Assembly (NCBI RefSeq): GCF_041296385.1
Contig: NC_091017.1
Location: 78,917,055 to 78,981,054, forward strand
Source: Aphelocoma coerulescens
Taxonomy: Eukaryota > Chordata > Aves > Passeriformes > Corvidae
Length of the DNA stretch: 64,000 bases
Reading direction: 5' to 3'
Position numbers and translations under genes: made by a program. The stretch's first letter is position 1; the number at the start of each line of letters is the position of its first letter. Shown here piece by piece: positions 37,728 through 49,029 of this stretch. The notes under the pieces were generated by a model. It was not told the DNA's origin, made no database searches, and saw only the letters and a list, made by a program, of their open reading frames with translations.

Positions 37728-39547
37728 GTACCGCTCCCCCGAACCCGCACCGGGACCCCTCCTGCTCCCGGGGCCGCCCCGCAGTGGGGGCCGCGGCCTG
37801 ACCCCCAAGGGGAGGCCCTTCTCCCCCGGGGACCCACATCCGCCTCTCCCGGGGCACCCCCACTGCGGACCTCCTTCCTGCTTCCACAGGGGAGGCCCTC
37901 TCTTCCCGGGGGGATCCCCGTCCTCCTCTCCTGAGGAACACCCCGCAATGGGGACCTTCCTCCCCGGGGGCACTTGTCCACCTCTCCCGTGGGGACACCC
38001 CCAATGGGGACCTCCTTCCACCACACCTAGGGGAGTCCTTTGGCCTCGCCAAATACGGGGCGCCACTGATGGGATCTCTTCCAGAGGGATCCACACCCCC
38101 CTCTCCAGCGGGGACATCTCCAAATGGGGACCTCCTTCCAATCCCTTCAAGGGGGCACCCTTGGCTGCCTCTCCCAGGGACCCCTCTCTAGGGGACTTTT
38201 TCCAGTGATGGTCCTGTCCACTTCTCCCATGGGAACGTCTCCAAACAGGGGCCTGAATCCACCTCTCCCGTGGGGACATCTGCAAATGGGGATCTTCTTT
38301 CACCTCTCCAAGGGGGGATCCCTCTGCAGGGATCTGTTCCAGGAGAATCCGTGCCCATCTCTCTGGGACACCCCCAGAAGGGACATTTCCAAATGGGGGA
38401 GCCCCTTCCACCTCTTCATGGCAAATTCCCTCAAAGGGATTTTTTCCATGAGGGACCTGTATCCACCTCTCCAAGGAGACCCTCAGCAAATGGGGGACCC
38501 TCTCCAAAACCAAACCTCTTTGAAGGGGACACCTCCAAATGGGGAGATTCCTTCTGCCTCTCCAGGAAAGAAGCTCCCAAGGAGGGACCCCGCTCTAGAG
38601 GGGACCCCTCCAAGGGCTCTTCTCCACCCTGACCCCTCTCTGTGTCACCTTCAGGCTTCCTGATCTCCAAGTGTTGCTTCCCCCTGTTCAAAGCCAAGCC
38701 TAGCAAAGCCAAGCGTGTCCGGACCATCTTCAGCAGCGAGCAGCTGGCGCGGCTGGAGCAGGAGTTTGCTCGGCAGCAGTACCTGGTGGGGCAGGAGCGC
38801 TGCCTGCTCGCCTCCTCCCTGCACCTCACCGAGGAGCAGGTGAGCTCCAGCTCCTGCTGCTGCCACCAGCAGCTCTAGGGAGGCTCCCCAGGGAGCTGGG
38901 ACGTGTCCCTCAGCCCCAGGGGTGCTGATTGCAGAGGTTCCATTAAGAGGGTGGTGGATCACAGGTGGGGAAACTGAGGCACAATGTGGCTGTCCAAGAG
39001 CCAGGAACTTGTCTCTCTCTTAAGGCTGGACTTTTCCACCACTGGCAGGTCCAGCTCCTGGGAGGCAGGGAGCAGTTTTCCATCTTGTCAGGGATAGACG
39101 GGATGCTGCCTGAGCCCAGGGGTCCATGGAGCAGCCAAGTTGGAGTGGGAGTGTGGAAGGGAATTGGTGGACTCACCATCCTTGAAAGTGTTCAAAAACC
39201 CGTGGTGTGGCACCTGGGGACATGGTTCAGTGGTGAACGTGGCAGTGCTGGGTTCATGGTTGGACTCAATGACCTTTCCAAACGTACTAATCCTATGATT
39301 CTGTGATTCCAAGGTGAAAGTCTGGTTCCAAAACCGCAGGATCAAGTGGAGGAAACAAAGCCTGGAACAGCAACAAGCCAAACTGGCCAAAATGGGTTTG
39401 GGCACCCCACAGAGGAGCCTGGACTCGCAGAGCCACCACGAGGAGGACAAGGACTTCCCAGCGGAGTCAGGGGATGGCCAGGAGGACACGTCCTCGTCCC
39501 CTGGCCCAGGGACAGCCCCTGCACAGACTGTGACAAAGAACTGCTGA
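37520..39547 (+). CDS. NOTO: Not-family homeobox gene A (notochord homeobox paralogue), 208 aa
   Basis: Homeodomain transcription factor of the Not/flh/NOTO family, which acts in node and notochord. Exons are 37520-37727, 38655-38839 and 39314-39547, with phases 1 and 0, so the product is 208 residues. Residues 18-24 (FTIAALL) form an eh1-type Groucho-binding motif. The homeodomain is residues 88-147 (AKRVRTIF...[16 protein letters not shown]), with Gln50 and an intron between homeodomain residues 44 and 45, as in gene B. The C-terminus is acidic and Ser-rich, ending in KNC. Exon 1 is Pro/Ala-rich. The homeodomain matches gene B at 46 of 60 positions, and gene A lacks Not-typical residues at several of them (for example Ser-Ser at 9-10 and Cys-Leu at 32-33), so it looks the more diverged copy. 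Chick has two clustered Not genes (CNOT1, CNOT2); I cannot tell which this is. Intron 1 is almost entirely degenerate repeat. Confidence 0.92.
37840..38640. repeat. Degenerate minisatellite of about 57 bp filling Not gene A intron 1
   Basis: CCACCTCTCC-like anchors recur near 37848, 37919, 37976, 38092, 38161, 38217, 38259, 38309, 38352, 38409, 38461 and 38551, each followed by GGGGACATCTCCAAATGGGG-like sequence. Confidence 0.8.
38655..38839 (+). CDS. NOTO: Not gene A exon 2 (homeodomain helices 1-2)
   Basis: Follows a CACCTTCAG acceptor and completes a Gly codon. It encodes FLISKCCFPLF, then KRVRTIFSSEQLARLEQEF through LHLTEEQ, and ends at a GTGAGC donor in phase 0. Confidence 0.93.
39165..39310 (+). 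mobile_element. CR1 LINE tail abutting Not gene A exon 3
   Basis: GTTCAAAAACCCGTGGTGTG, GGTTGGACTCAATGACCTTT and the terminal ATCCTATGATTCTGTGATTC. It ends three to four bases before the first coding base of exon 3, so the intron's branch region and 3' splice region lie inside it. Confidence 0.88.
39314..39547 (+). CDS. NOTO: Not gene A exon 3 (recognition helix and C-terminus)
   Basis: Starts [16 protein letters not shown] after an AAG acceptor and ends with a TGA at 39545-39547. The intron end, including its branch-point-like sequence, lies in a CR1 LINE tail (see findings). Confidence 0.93.
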   Translation: MKVWFQNRRIKWRKQSLEQQQAKLAKMGLGTPQRSLDSQSHHEEDKDFPAESGDGQEDTSSSPGPGTAPAQTVTKNC

Positions 39548-39648
39548 GCCACCACGGGGCCCTTTGTCCGTGTGTACTATAGGATGTATCATAGCCGGCA
39601 ATATCTAATATATACAGGACACGCAGGGCACCCCGGGTTTGGGGGTGA

Positions 39649-39654
39649 AATAAA
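39649..39654 (+). terminator. Poly(A) signal of Not gene A
   Basis: AATAAA about 100 bp after the stop codon, in GAAATAAATTATTT. It implies a short 3' UTR. Confidence 0.65.
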
Positions 39655-40329
39655 TTATTTATGCAGCTCCTGGGCTCATCTTTGCAGGAATGACACCCAT
39701 TCCTGCAGGGCTTGTTCCTGGGAGTGGGAGCCACCTGCAGCCCAGCCACAGCTCATCCCAGAGGTGTTGGGAGCTTGGACATCTCACAGCTCAGGGTCTT
39801 CACAGAGCCCCTGAATCCTGGGGAGGATTTGTTCACCACAACCCCCTGCTCTGCCCGCAGCTCACACATCCCACCCGGTGCTGGCTTCCTCTCCAGGGAT
39901 TTCAGAGCCAGGACAGGAGGGAAAATGCACCTGGAGGCAGAGCTGGTGGGAGCTCTGTGAGCGGAGCTCCTGGGGTGACAGCTGGGCAAGGATTAGCCAA
40001 GGTTTAATTTTCATTGCTTGGCTCTGCTTTGGCAGAGGTGGAGGTTTCAAATCCAGTTTTGGGATGGACGCTGAGCAGGGGATGATCCAAAGGTGGTATC
40101 CACAGGAAGCTGGGGAGCTCCTTGAGAGGCTCAAGGCAAGTGGGTACCTGGGACCTCCCAGATAAGAGCAGCAGAGGGGGCAATGGGTGCTCAGCTGGGC
40201 AGTATCAGCTCCCAGAACTGGATTTTCCCCGTGTCTGTCTGGGTTTGGAGCTGGGGGAAGAAGAGCCTCAGGTGGAGGATTTATTTGGGCAGGTGTGAAA
40301 CCTGGGGCAAAGAGAGGGGGGACAGTTAA

Positions 40330-40580
40330 GAAGGGGATGGTGCAAAGAGAGGGGATCAGTGCAAGGAGAGGGGATGAGGCAGAGGAAAGGGGACGATGCC
40401 AGGAGAGGGGACAATATCAGGGGAAGGGGATGGTGCATGGAGAGGGGGAATGGTGCCTGGAAAGGGGGATGCTGCAGGAGAAGGGGACAATACAAGAAGG
40501 GACAGAGCAAGGAGAAGGGGACGATAGAGGGAAAAGAAAGGGGACAGTGCAAGGAGAGAGGGACAGTGCCAAAAGCAGGG
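40330..40580. repeat. Purine-rich degenerate repeat
   Basis: Loose tandem copies of GGAGAGGGGACAATGC of about 17-18 bp. Confidence 0.65.
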
Positions 40581-42883
40581 GACGCTGTGACGGAAGCTGC
40601 CCTTTGTCCCGGCTGCTGCAGGGATTAGCCGGCACATCTCAAAGAGCCCAAACTGTGCTAATGTCTTCACATGTCTGCCGGGAGCCCGGGCTGGGCGCGG
40701 GTTTAACGCGCTAATCCCGCATGCCGGTGGTTCATTACAATCAGCCCCGAGACAAGAGGGCTCACGGGGCTGTTTCAATCTCGCCCGGCCGGGGGCTGAG
40801 CTGATTGCGGGAGTTTCGTTGTTCTCAGGACACCTCTAATCCCCCGGGAGCTGGCGGGGCTCAGCCTCGGGCAGGACCGGGCTCCTCCCGGCAGCAGTGG
40901 GGGACCCGGCCCCGCTCCGGGGATGCTCCCGCAGGGTCTGCCCGGCTCGGCCCCCCTGCCGGGAATGTCCGACCTGGGAATGATTTAATTAAAACTGCTG
41001 GGCTTGATCGGGTTTTAAAGAATTTACTTGTGTATGAGACGGATTAAATCACATCCCTCTGGCACTTTGGGATTTGACCGGGAGGTTTTTGTCATGGGGA
41101 GTGATAACCCCTGAGGGGGTGGCCGGGCCCGGGGGGTGCGCGGGCTCAGGATGGCTCTGCTCCCTTGGGACAGCTGGGTCACAGGGAATGCCGTGCCTTG
41201 TCCTCCTCACACCCAGTGATTGACCTGTTTGCAGGTTCCTTAGGGTGGGGAAGGGACTTTGGGACAAAGCAGGGATTGCTGCTCCAGTGGGGATGAGAAA
41301 AGCCGAGCCCCCAGGTCTGCCCCGATCATGGGATGGAGGTGATGGCTTGCAGAAAAGCTGGATTCATCACGGGCATTTTCTGTCCTGCTAAGCCCCTTGC
41401 CAGCCTGGGCATCCTGGAGAGGGGATAGGAATGCAGTTTCCTTCCTCTCAGAGCCATCTCCCTCTCCAATCCTGCTGTCTGCAGCACAGCCCAGCTCCTG
41501 GCAGCTCGACTGGGGCACGTGGATTGGGATCGAGTCTCGGCACTGTGATTTGGCACTGGAAAAGAAGGGAGAGAGACGCTTGGGAAGGTCTTGGGCTCGA
41601 TCGATCCACTTGGGGCAGAGCCTTGGTCCTCTCAGCCCCCCGGAAATCTGTGTATAGAAGAGTGAGAATAAAGAGAGAATAAGAGCTGTGTGTCCTTACC
41701 CAAACCCTCCCACATCCCAAAGACCCCGCCAGTCTCTTCCCAATCCATGGCTCTGTGAAAGACGCTGGTTTTTCACCTGTCTGCAAAACCCGAGGTGGCT
41801 TTCAGTGACAGATAATTAAAAGGAAGTGAGAATTAAGCAGCTTTATTAAGGGGATAAAGGTTATCTGCCAAAGTTGCAGCGCTGAGCCCTTCCCGGCAAA
41901 TCCCCTCTCGGCTCCGTAGATAAGTGGGAGGCTCGGAGGACAGGCAGGGTGTGGGATGGGTGAGTGGCTGTATCAGGGAGAGGTGTTTTCCCGGAGGGAC
42001 TGCATGTGGATCAGATGGGCGGGTGGATGATTGGGATGAATGCGGGGCGCTGGTGAAGAGGTGCAAATGGCTGGCTGGGTAAATGGGATGGGATACGGAT
42101 GGAGAGACTGGGGAGAGGATAACCAGGTGGAGCCGAGGCACTCGGGCTCTCGGGGTGCCCCTCCCTGCCGTCCTTCCCGCCGGGATTATTCCTGCTGAGC
42201 ACACGGCCACGGGCGCGCTGCGCTGCCCGCAGGACGGGGCCGCAGGAGCAGCGGGACCCCCGCACCCCAACGCCGTGCCCGGCTGCGCTCCCAGGCACCT
42301 TCCCCGGGCTGACCCCATTCGGAGGGGGTCGCTCAATGGCATTAGCGTGTGCCAAGCAAGGCCGGGGCGCCGGGAGGCGCCGGCGGAGGTTCAAGGCAAA
42401 GCCCGAGCCGGGCCGGGGGCGGCCGTGCGTGTTCCGGGCTCCATCCCCTCGTGTAATCTTGTTAAATGGTCAGGGAGCATTTCCCTGCTTCTCCCTCCGC
42501 GCTAATTCCCGATTGAAACATCAAATAAGTTTCCCGAGGCTGCTGAGCGGCTCTGCCTGGTTTCAGCGGGAATATAAAGAAGACAGCACGAGTAATGGGA
42601 GGAAATCCCACAACATCCCATATTTTCCAGACTTTCTGGGATGAATTTACCCCGAGTTGCCTCCCACAACAAGGAGCAAAGGCATCGCATTTTTACATTA
42701 AACTCTCGTGGGTGCATGAAAAGAAGGATGAAATGGGGTGACCTGCCTAGAAATGCAGCAGGGGAACGGGTAAACTGAGGAGTAAACTCTATGGAGTGAG
42801 CATTGCAGTGACCAAAATCTTCGGATTTAAAAACCCTGGGTTTAAACCAGTCCTGGTGAAATGAGCTGTTACGAAAAAGAGAA

Positions 42884-42910
42884 AAAAAAAAAAAAAAAAA
42901 AAAAAAAAAG
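42884..42910. repeat. Poly(A) run
   Basis: Uninterrupted run of about 26 A. Confidence 0.9.
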
Positions 42911-44607
42911 ATGAAATTTCACCATCTCCCTCTTTGCAAACGGTTTGTGGCAAAAAAGCCACCAAAGCCCCTTGTCTGTGTGGCACTGTCCTCTCAGCGT
43001 GGATGGGCCAAGATTTCCCGGACGGGAACCTGGCACCAGACCCGCTCTGCATGGTGCGATTCTGTTTTAAAAGCTAAATAAATCATTAAATAAGTGAGCC
43101 CTGATGCTGTGGGATGAATACGGGGATCCTGATGGAAGGTGTGGGACTGGCAGGCCGATAAAGCGCTTCCCAACTCTGCTACAACCTCGTCCTGGCGTTT
43201 ATTTCGGCTGTGGCGCTCCCGTGCCTCAGTTTCCCCCGCCGCAGGAGCTGGGCGAGCACAGCCTCGGGCACACGGGGTCCGGGCCGGGGCTGACCCCGCT
43301 CCCAGCCGGCACCCCCGCGGAGAGCCGAGCCGGATCCAAGCCTTGGATCTGCCCCATCCTTCCCCCACTCCATCTCTATTGATTTAATAAGATGGAGAGG
43401 AATTAACGGGGCCGGAGCATTGGAATAATGAAAGATGAACAAAGGGGCAGCGCTAGCAAAGATGCTGCCAGCTTTTAATGATGAGGCCGGGCAGATCCCC
43501 CGCCAGTTGTCCCTTTGGAGTGGCGATTAAGAACATACTGTTATTGTTAAGGCCGAGAGATAAATCCCTGCACCGTTTCTGATGTGATCAGCCGGGGCTT
43601 CTCCCTACAATTTGTGATCCTATTGTGGACGGTGTTTGCCCTGGGCAAGGAGAGTCTGGGAACCACTTATGAACCATCCTTTGGTCATTAGTCTCCTCAT
43701 TAGGGGAGAACAATGTGGGAAAAAAAGATAATTGAAGGGAGCAGCGGGCTGATGGTGCACTCAGGCCCGGCCCAGCGCTGCCTCAATGCTTAGTTTGTTT
43801 ATAATTCCCAATTAATTTTAAATGCGCAGGTTTGGGATGCTCTCGACACCTGGAATTGCAACCCCTGTGAGCAGGGGCTCCCGGGGTGTGCGTGACGGGA
43901 GGAGCACGGAGCATCTTGAGTAGTAATTGATTTTTGGGGGTCTCCCAGACTTTGCTGTCCGCTGGATGTAGCCCCATGGAATCACGGAATTCTAAGTTTG
44001 GAGGAGACTTTCAGTAAGCCCAACCACACCGTGGACGCAGCTGATGCACTCGAGGCACGCCGTGTCCGGAGGGACCCCAGGCAGCCGGGCAGGGTGAGGG
44101 CGGTGGGGTGCAGCACGTCCCGCTCCCTCACCCCACCTCTGGCTGAGATATGGGGCCAGATGTGACAGCGAGGGGTGGGGCACGGAGGAACGAGCCCGCT
44201 GGGATCACGGAAATCTCCCCAGGGAAGAGCTGGGGCAGAAGCCGGTCCAGCCCCGCCTGGCTCCGGGGGCTGCCCTCGGCTCCCGCCTGGACATGCCCGC
44301 CTGGGGGATGAATCAGCCCGGGCTGGGCGCGGGACCCTGCCCCGGGGAGGACGAGGGGGAAAAGCCGTAATTCCTCAGGATGCTCGATATTATCAAGTGC
44401 TAATGAGGCCTGGATGGGGCTGAGGTGCTTTGCAGGCCATTATCCCAAATTAACCTGACAATGAAGCCGGGGAGCGGTGTCTGAAGGGCGGCTCGGGTGT
44501 GTATTGGCTGTCTGGGCTGGGGACTGGGGGATGCTGTCCTCTGCCTCCCCCCGGAGCACAAACCAAGGGCCTGGGGCTTGCAAGGGGAATTTTCCACTGC
44601 ATGAACA

Positions 44608-44770
44608 CAGAATGATGGAATGGTTGGGGCTGGAAGGGACCTTGAAGACCATCTCGTTCCACTGCCTGCCATGGGCAGGGACACGTTCCACTATCCCAGA
44701 TTGCTGCAAACCTGTCCAGCCTGGCCTCGGACATGTTGAGTGGGCTCCTGGGGAGGTTTGGCAGGCAGGA
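44608..44770 (-). mobile_element. CR1 LINE tail
   Basis: CACAGAATGATGGAATGGTT, GGGCTGGAAGGGACCTTGAA and CCTGCCATGGGCAGGGACAC. Confidence 0.85.
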
Positions 44771-45901
44771 GACAAAATGAGGTGACAGGGATGGAGCAAA
44801 TGGGGACAGAGGTCTCTTCAGGCCAGCGTTTGGGACGACATTCTTCTATGAAACTCGCATGTTCCTAACTTCTGCCCATCTCATGTTGCTACTGACACCA
44901 GGCTCTGGCAGGGGTCCTTTGGGGGTGGCCTTGCCCTTGTCACCTGGAACCCGGGCTCCCCTTGCACTCCAACACCCTCAGAGTGCAGGGTGCTGCCCTT
45001 GCTCCTGTTCTCACCCAGTCTGGGGCTGTTGGTGGGACCCTGCGAGGTGCTGAGGATCCAGAAGGTGACTTGGATCCTCCTGCAACAGGAGAGATGGGAT
45101 TTGCCAAGAGCAGTCGACTCCGGTACCGTGTTCTGGAGCTCCCTGCAGCCCCCCGGGGCCTGGCTGAGGGTGACAAAGCTGAGGCAGGGTGGCTCCTCGG
45201 CACCCACTTCCAGGTGCTCCCGGTGCACCCACGGTTACTACTGTTAGCCAGAGGAATTTATCTTTTCTGGGCGTTACGGTGAAGGATCAGGAATGCATCC
45301 ATTATCCTCCTTGGAGAAAACCTGTGCTCCCCTTCTCACAGCAAAGATGGATCCCCACTCCCCTCTGCCTAGAGCATTCCGTGGGATCCAGTTTGGAAAG
45401 GGACAAATCACCAGCTCAAGGAGCCACGGGGTTTGAGGACATTCCTGATTGCCCATTACTAGTTTATGGATTATTATTTATTGGTACTGCGGATCAGCAG
45501 AGGAGAAACCTTTGCAAAAATCTGACATAAGGCCAAAATCTGGTGCTCACAATCCCATTTTTAGGCAATTTTTATTAAAAGACACGAGCTCAGGATTTCA
45601 GCCCACTCAGGTTGGTGGTGCTGGGCCAGTTACCCTGATGAGCAGGAGCTGGGCAGCACCGGCCACCCGGGATCCATCCTCTCCCTGACTGAAAGGATGC
45701 TCCCGATCCAGGCGATGTTTCCCCGCCGGCAGGAGGACTCACGCCTCGGATTACAGATGCACCAAATCCCCGTCACGTTTTCGCGTGTGCTTGCTGTGGG
45801 TTTGGAGAAATTTCCGCCACCTCTTTCGCCCCGCTGGGATGGGTTTGCGGCTGGAGGAGGGATGGAAATGGAGCCGGGCTCTCCTCACCGGCGGAGAGGC
45901 G

Positions 45902-45913
45902 AGGTGTGAAATT
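45902..45913 (+). promoter_or_regulatory. Brachyury (T) half-site, exact 12-bp match
   Basis: AGGTGTGAAATT equals one arm of the palindrome selected by Brachyury protein. It lies 3.4 kb upstream of Not gene B, next to AT-rich sequence with homeodomain cores and a FOXA-like TGTTTAC (46382-46388). Function is inferred, not shown. Confidence 0.5.
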
Positions 45914-46555
45914 TCTCATGGGCAAACAAGTGAGAGCTGCGGGGTGCCCAGAAGAAGGGGGACAGAAAAGATGAAGCGGGGAGGGGGAGAATGAGGAGGA
46001 GGAGAGAAAGCAGCAGCCAGGGAGGAACAAAAATCCCTAAAGCACCAACCTGGATTGAAGAGTGGGGCGTTTTCTATGGGGGGATTGTAAAATGCGCTCT
46101 CTCTTTCCCCTTGGCAGGGGGGAAAAGGGCCCCCCCTCTATCTGATAGTCATTAGCATCAATTAGCCCCGTTTGAAGTAGGCAACATCTTTGTCTCTTTG
46201 CAAAAAAAAGAAATAAAAAAACCTTTCAGGGAGCCCATAATAACATCTGGAGCAGGAGAGGCTGAACTCGAGTTCCCCACTTTCATCTCTTGTCGAGGGA
46301 CTTGGAATGTTAATGCAGCCTCATTCTTTAATGGAGTTATCAGGAAATGCTTTTCACCTCCTTCCCTTTGCTCAGGGGGGATGTTTACAAAGGGCTGGGG
46401 GCTTTTTGGGGGGCTTTTTGGGTTGTTGTTTTGTTGTTGGGATTTTTTTTTACCCCTTCCCTAAGGAACTCCCCCTAAGAGACTCCCCCCCGCCCCTTTT
46501 ATTTTCTACATTCTTGAAAAACAAAACGGGAATAAAATATAATTAATAGAATACA

Positions 46556-46686
46556 GTGAATAAAATAAAATAAAATAAAATAAAATAAAATAAAATAAAA
46601 TAAAATAAAATAAAATAAAATAAAATAAAATAAAATAAAATAAAATAAAATAAAATAAAATAAAATAAAATAAAATAAAATAAAAT
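46556..46686. repeat. TAAAA pentanucleotide microsatellite
   Basis: About 26 perfect units of TAAAA. It creates an artefactual Phe/Tyr-rich open frame on the minus strand. Confidence 0.97.
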
Positions 46687-47010
46687 AACTACCACCAAAA
46701 AACCAAAGAGGATCAGATCCCATCCTTTCATCTCCCTTCTCTGGAGGGGCTGGGGCTGGTGGCTGGAGCTGGTGTGGGCAGGGGAGGTGGGGGTCCCGGC
46801 CCAAGCCCCCTGCTCTGCCTGGCTGCTGGGTGCTACATTTCCCAAGTCATTACCAGCGGGTGAAAAGTTCCAGCTTTCCCACCAAAATGCATTAGCTGAG
46901 CACACAGCACTAATGGGAAACAGGACGCATCATTAGGCAGCGCCTGCGGCCGAGCAGGAGAAGCCAAAGGGAAAAGTCAGCTGGGGTTTGGCGGGTGGTG
47001 CATCCGTCTG

Positions 47011-47495
47011 TCCATCCCAGCGGCTCCTTGTCCATCCCAGCAGCTCCCTGTCCATCCCAGCGGCTCCTTGTCCATCCCAGCAGCTCCCTGTCCATCCCAG
47101 CAGCTCCCTGTCCATCCCAGCGGCTCCCTGTCCATCCCAGCGGCTCCCCATCCACCCCAGTGGCTCCCTGTCCATCCCAGCAGCTCCCTGTCCATCCCAG
47201 CGGCTCCCTGTCCATCCCAGCAGCTCCCCACCCATCCCAGCGGCTCCTTGTCCATCCCAGCAGCTCCCTGTCCATCCCAGCAGCTCCCTGTCCATCCCAG
47301 CGGCTCCCTGTCCATCCCAGTGGCTCCCCGTCCATCCTGGCAGCTCCCCACCCATCCCAGCAGCTCCCTGTCCATCCCAGCAACTCCTTGTCCATCCTGG
47401 CACCTCCCTGTCCATTCCAGCAGCTCCCTGTCCATCCCAGCATCTCCCCATCCATCCCAGTGACTCCTTGTCCATCCTGGCAGCTCCCTGTCCAT
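47011..47495. repeat. 20-bp minisatellite
   Basis: About 24 units of TCCATCCCAGCAGCTCCCTG with point variants (CGGCTCC, TCCTTG). It is open in several frames on both strands. Confidence 0.95.
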
Positions 47496-49029
47496 CTGTC
47501 TGTCCACCCATCCTGCCAGGGGGATCCATCAGCACCCCTGCCCTGCCCTGCCCGCCCATCCCAACAACCTCAACACAAATCCTTTAACAACTGCAGCAGC
47601 TCTGACATCGCTTTCCGTGGGAGTCACAGCACCAGTCAGGATTCATTATAACGAGCAAAAATCATGAATTGATTTAACAAGCTTTTAATAAAACAACCCA
47701 AAACCTCATCTAATGACACCAGTGTTCAATCCCACACACCCTCTGTGCCAGCAAAGCCGGGAGCTGTGAATCTCCAAGGATTTTTTTTTTCCAAGGTGTC
47801 TTGTTTTTTGGGAGAGGCTTCAGCACTCGCCCAGCTTTGAACGTGTGATTCCAATTAAGGCCGTGGTTCCACGGCAGCGGGATCAGAGCTGCCTGTTTGG
47901 ATAGAGAGCAATAAAGCAGCAGCTGTATTTATTCACTTATTTGGAAGCTGCTGGGGAAGACAGGATGCTAAAAGGCAGGAAAAAACGTGTTTTAAAGGCA
48001 AACTTAAGGGACTCTTTTGTCTCCTGCGGGCATCCTCCTCCCTGAGGATCCTGTAGCTATCACCAGGGTGCTTCCTCGTGAGCAGGATAATCCTGCCTGT
48101 GTATTCCCATCTGCTTTGAAATGCTCAAAAATACAGAGATTTTGATAATTATTTCTATGGATTGTGCAGGGAAAAGAAACTTTAAATGGCATGAATCCCT
48201 ATTTAAGGCAGGATTTACTGGATATGGCTCGTGAGCCTGTGCATGCAGGGATGGTTAATGCTGGGTTATTAAACCACAGGGGATTTTTGCTCTGTGTTTA
48301 TTAACCTGGAGACTCCAGGATTTCTCTGTGTTTGCAGATGCTGGAGTGAATTTCCAGTGAGAATTTGTTGGGATTTGAGCAGGAATCCCACCTGGGAGAG
48401 GTGTCTGTGCCATCCACAGCTCCCCATCAGCCGGCGTGGCTGTGCCTGGTCCATGGGTGTCACACAGGGACGGCACCGGTTCCATTTCCAGAGCACAGTC
48501 ACCTCGGACCCTGTGCGAGCTCCCGAGGCGCTTGTCCATATCCCAGATATTCCGACACACTCTGGCACACCTGGACAGGTACAGACACATCCCCCTTGGC
48601 ACAGGGGCACGACATGCTGGCACAGCGCATCCTGGGGCCCATGCCCTGAGGAGTGTGGCTGGGGGATGGTGTGGGGGCTCCTGTGAGGCCTGCGGATGTC
48701 AGGGGCAGTTTGGGAATGGGGCTTGGGGGATACCGAAGGTGTCCCTGTGGGTGTCCGTGGGGAAGGAATTGGTGCTGGTGTGATGTGTCCATTGGGAAGG
48801 AGGTTGGGTGTTGTTTTGGATGTCTCTGAGGAAGGAGCAGGTAGTGGTGTGGGGGGCCATGAGGAGGGAACCATTATCCATGGGGCAGCCATGGGGAAGG
48901 AGGCAGTGTCGGTGTGGTGGTCCACGGGGAAAGAGCACAGGTCACTGTAGGGGAAGATACAGGTGTCCACATGGTGACAGTGGAGGTGACAGCAGGGAAA
49001 GAGGGGTGTCTGTGGGGGTGCTAGGGTGG

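Noticed and set aside
37078..38208. 376-codon open frame spanning the 36-bp array, exon 1 and intron 1 in another frame
   Set aside because: Repeat-driven, out of frame with the homeobox protein, and crosses a supported splice donor.
36970..38513. Long minus-strand open frames over Not gene A
   Set aside because: Antisense shadow of GC-rich repeats, with no family resemblance.
43975..44065. Possible CR1 tail (ATGGAATCACGGAATTCTAA)
   Set aside because: Start resembles a reversed CR1 terminus but the following sequence lacks the ordered landmarks, so it is left unannotated.
46933..47651. Open frames of about 200 codons over 46.9-47.6 kb
   Set aside because: Encoded by the 20-bp minisatellite in several frames on both strands.
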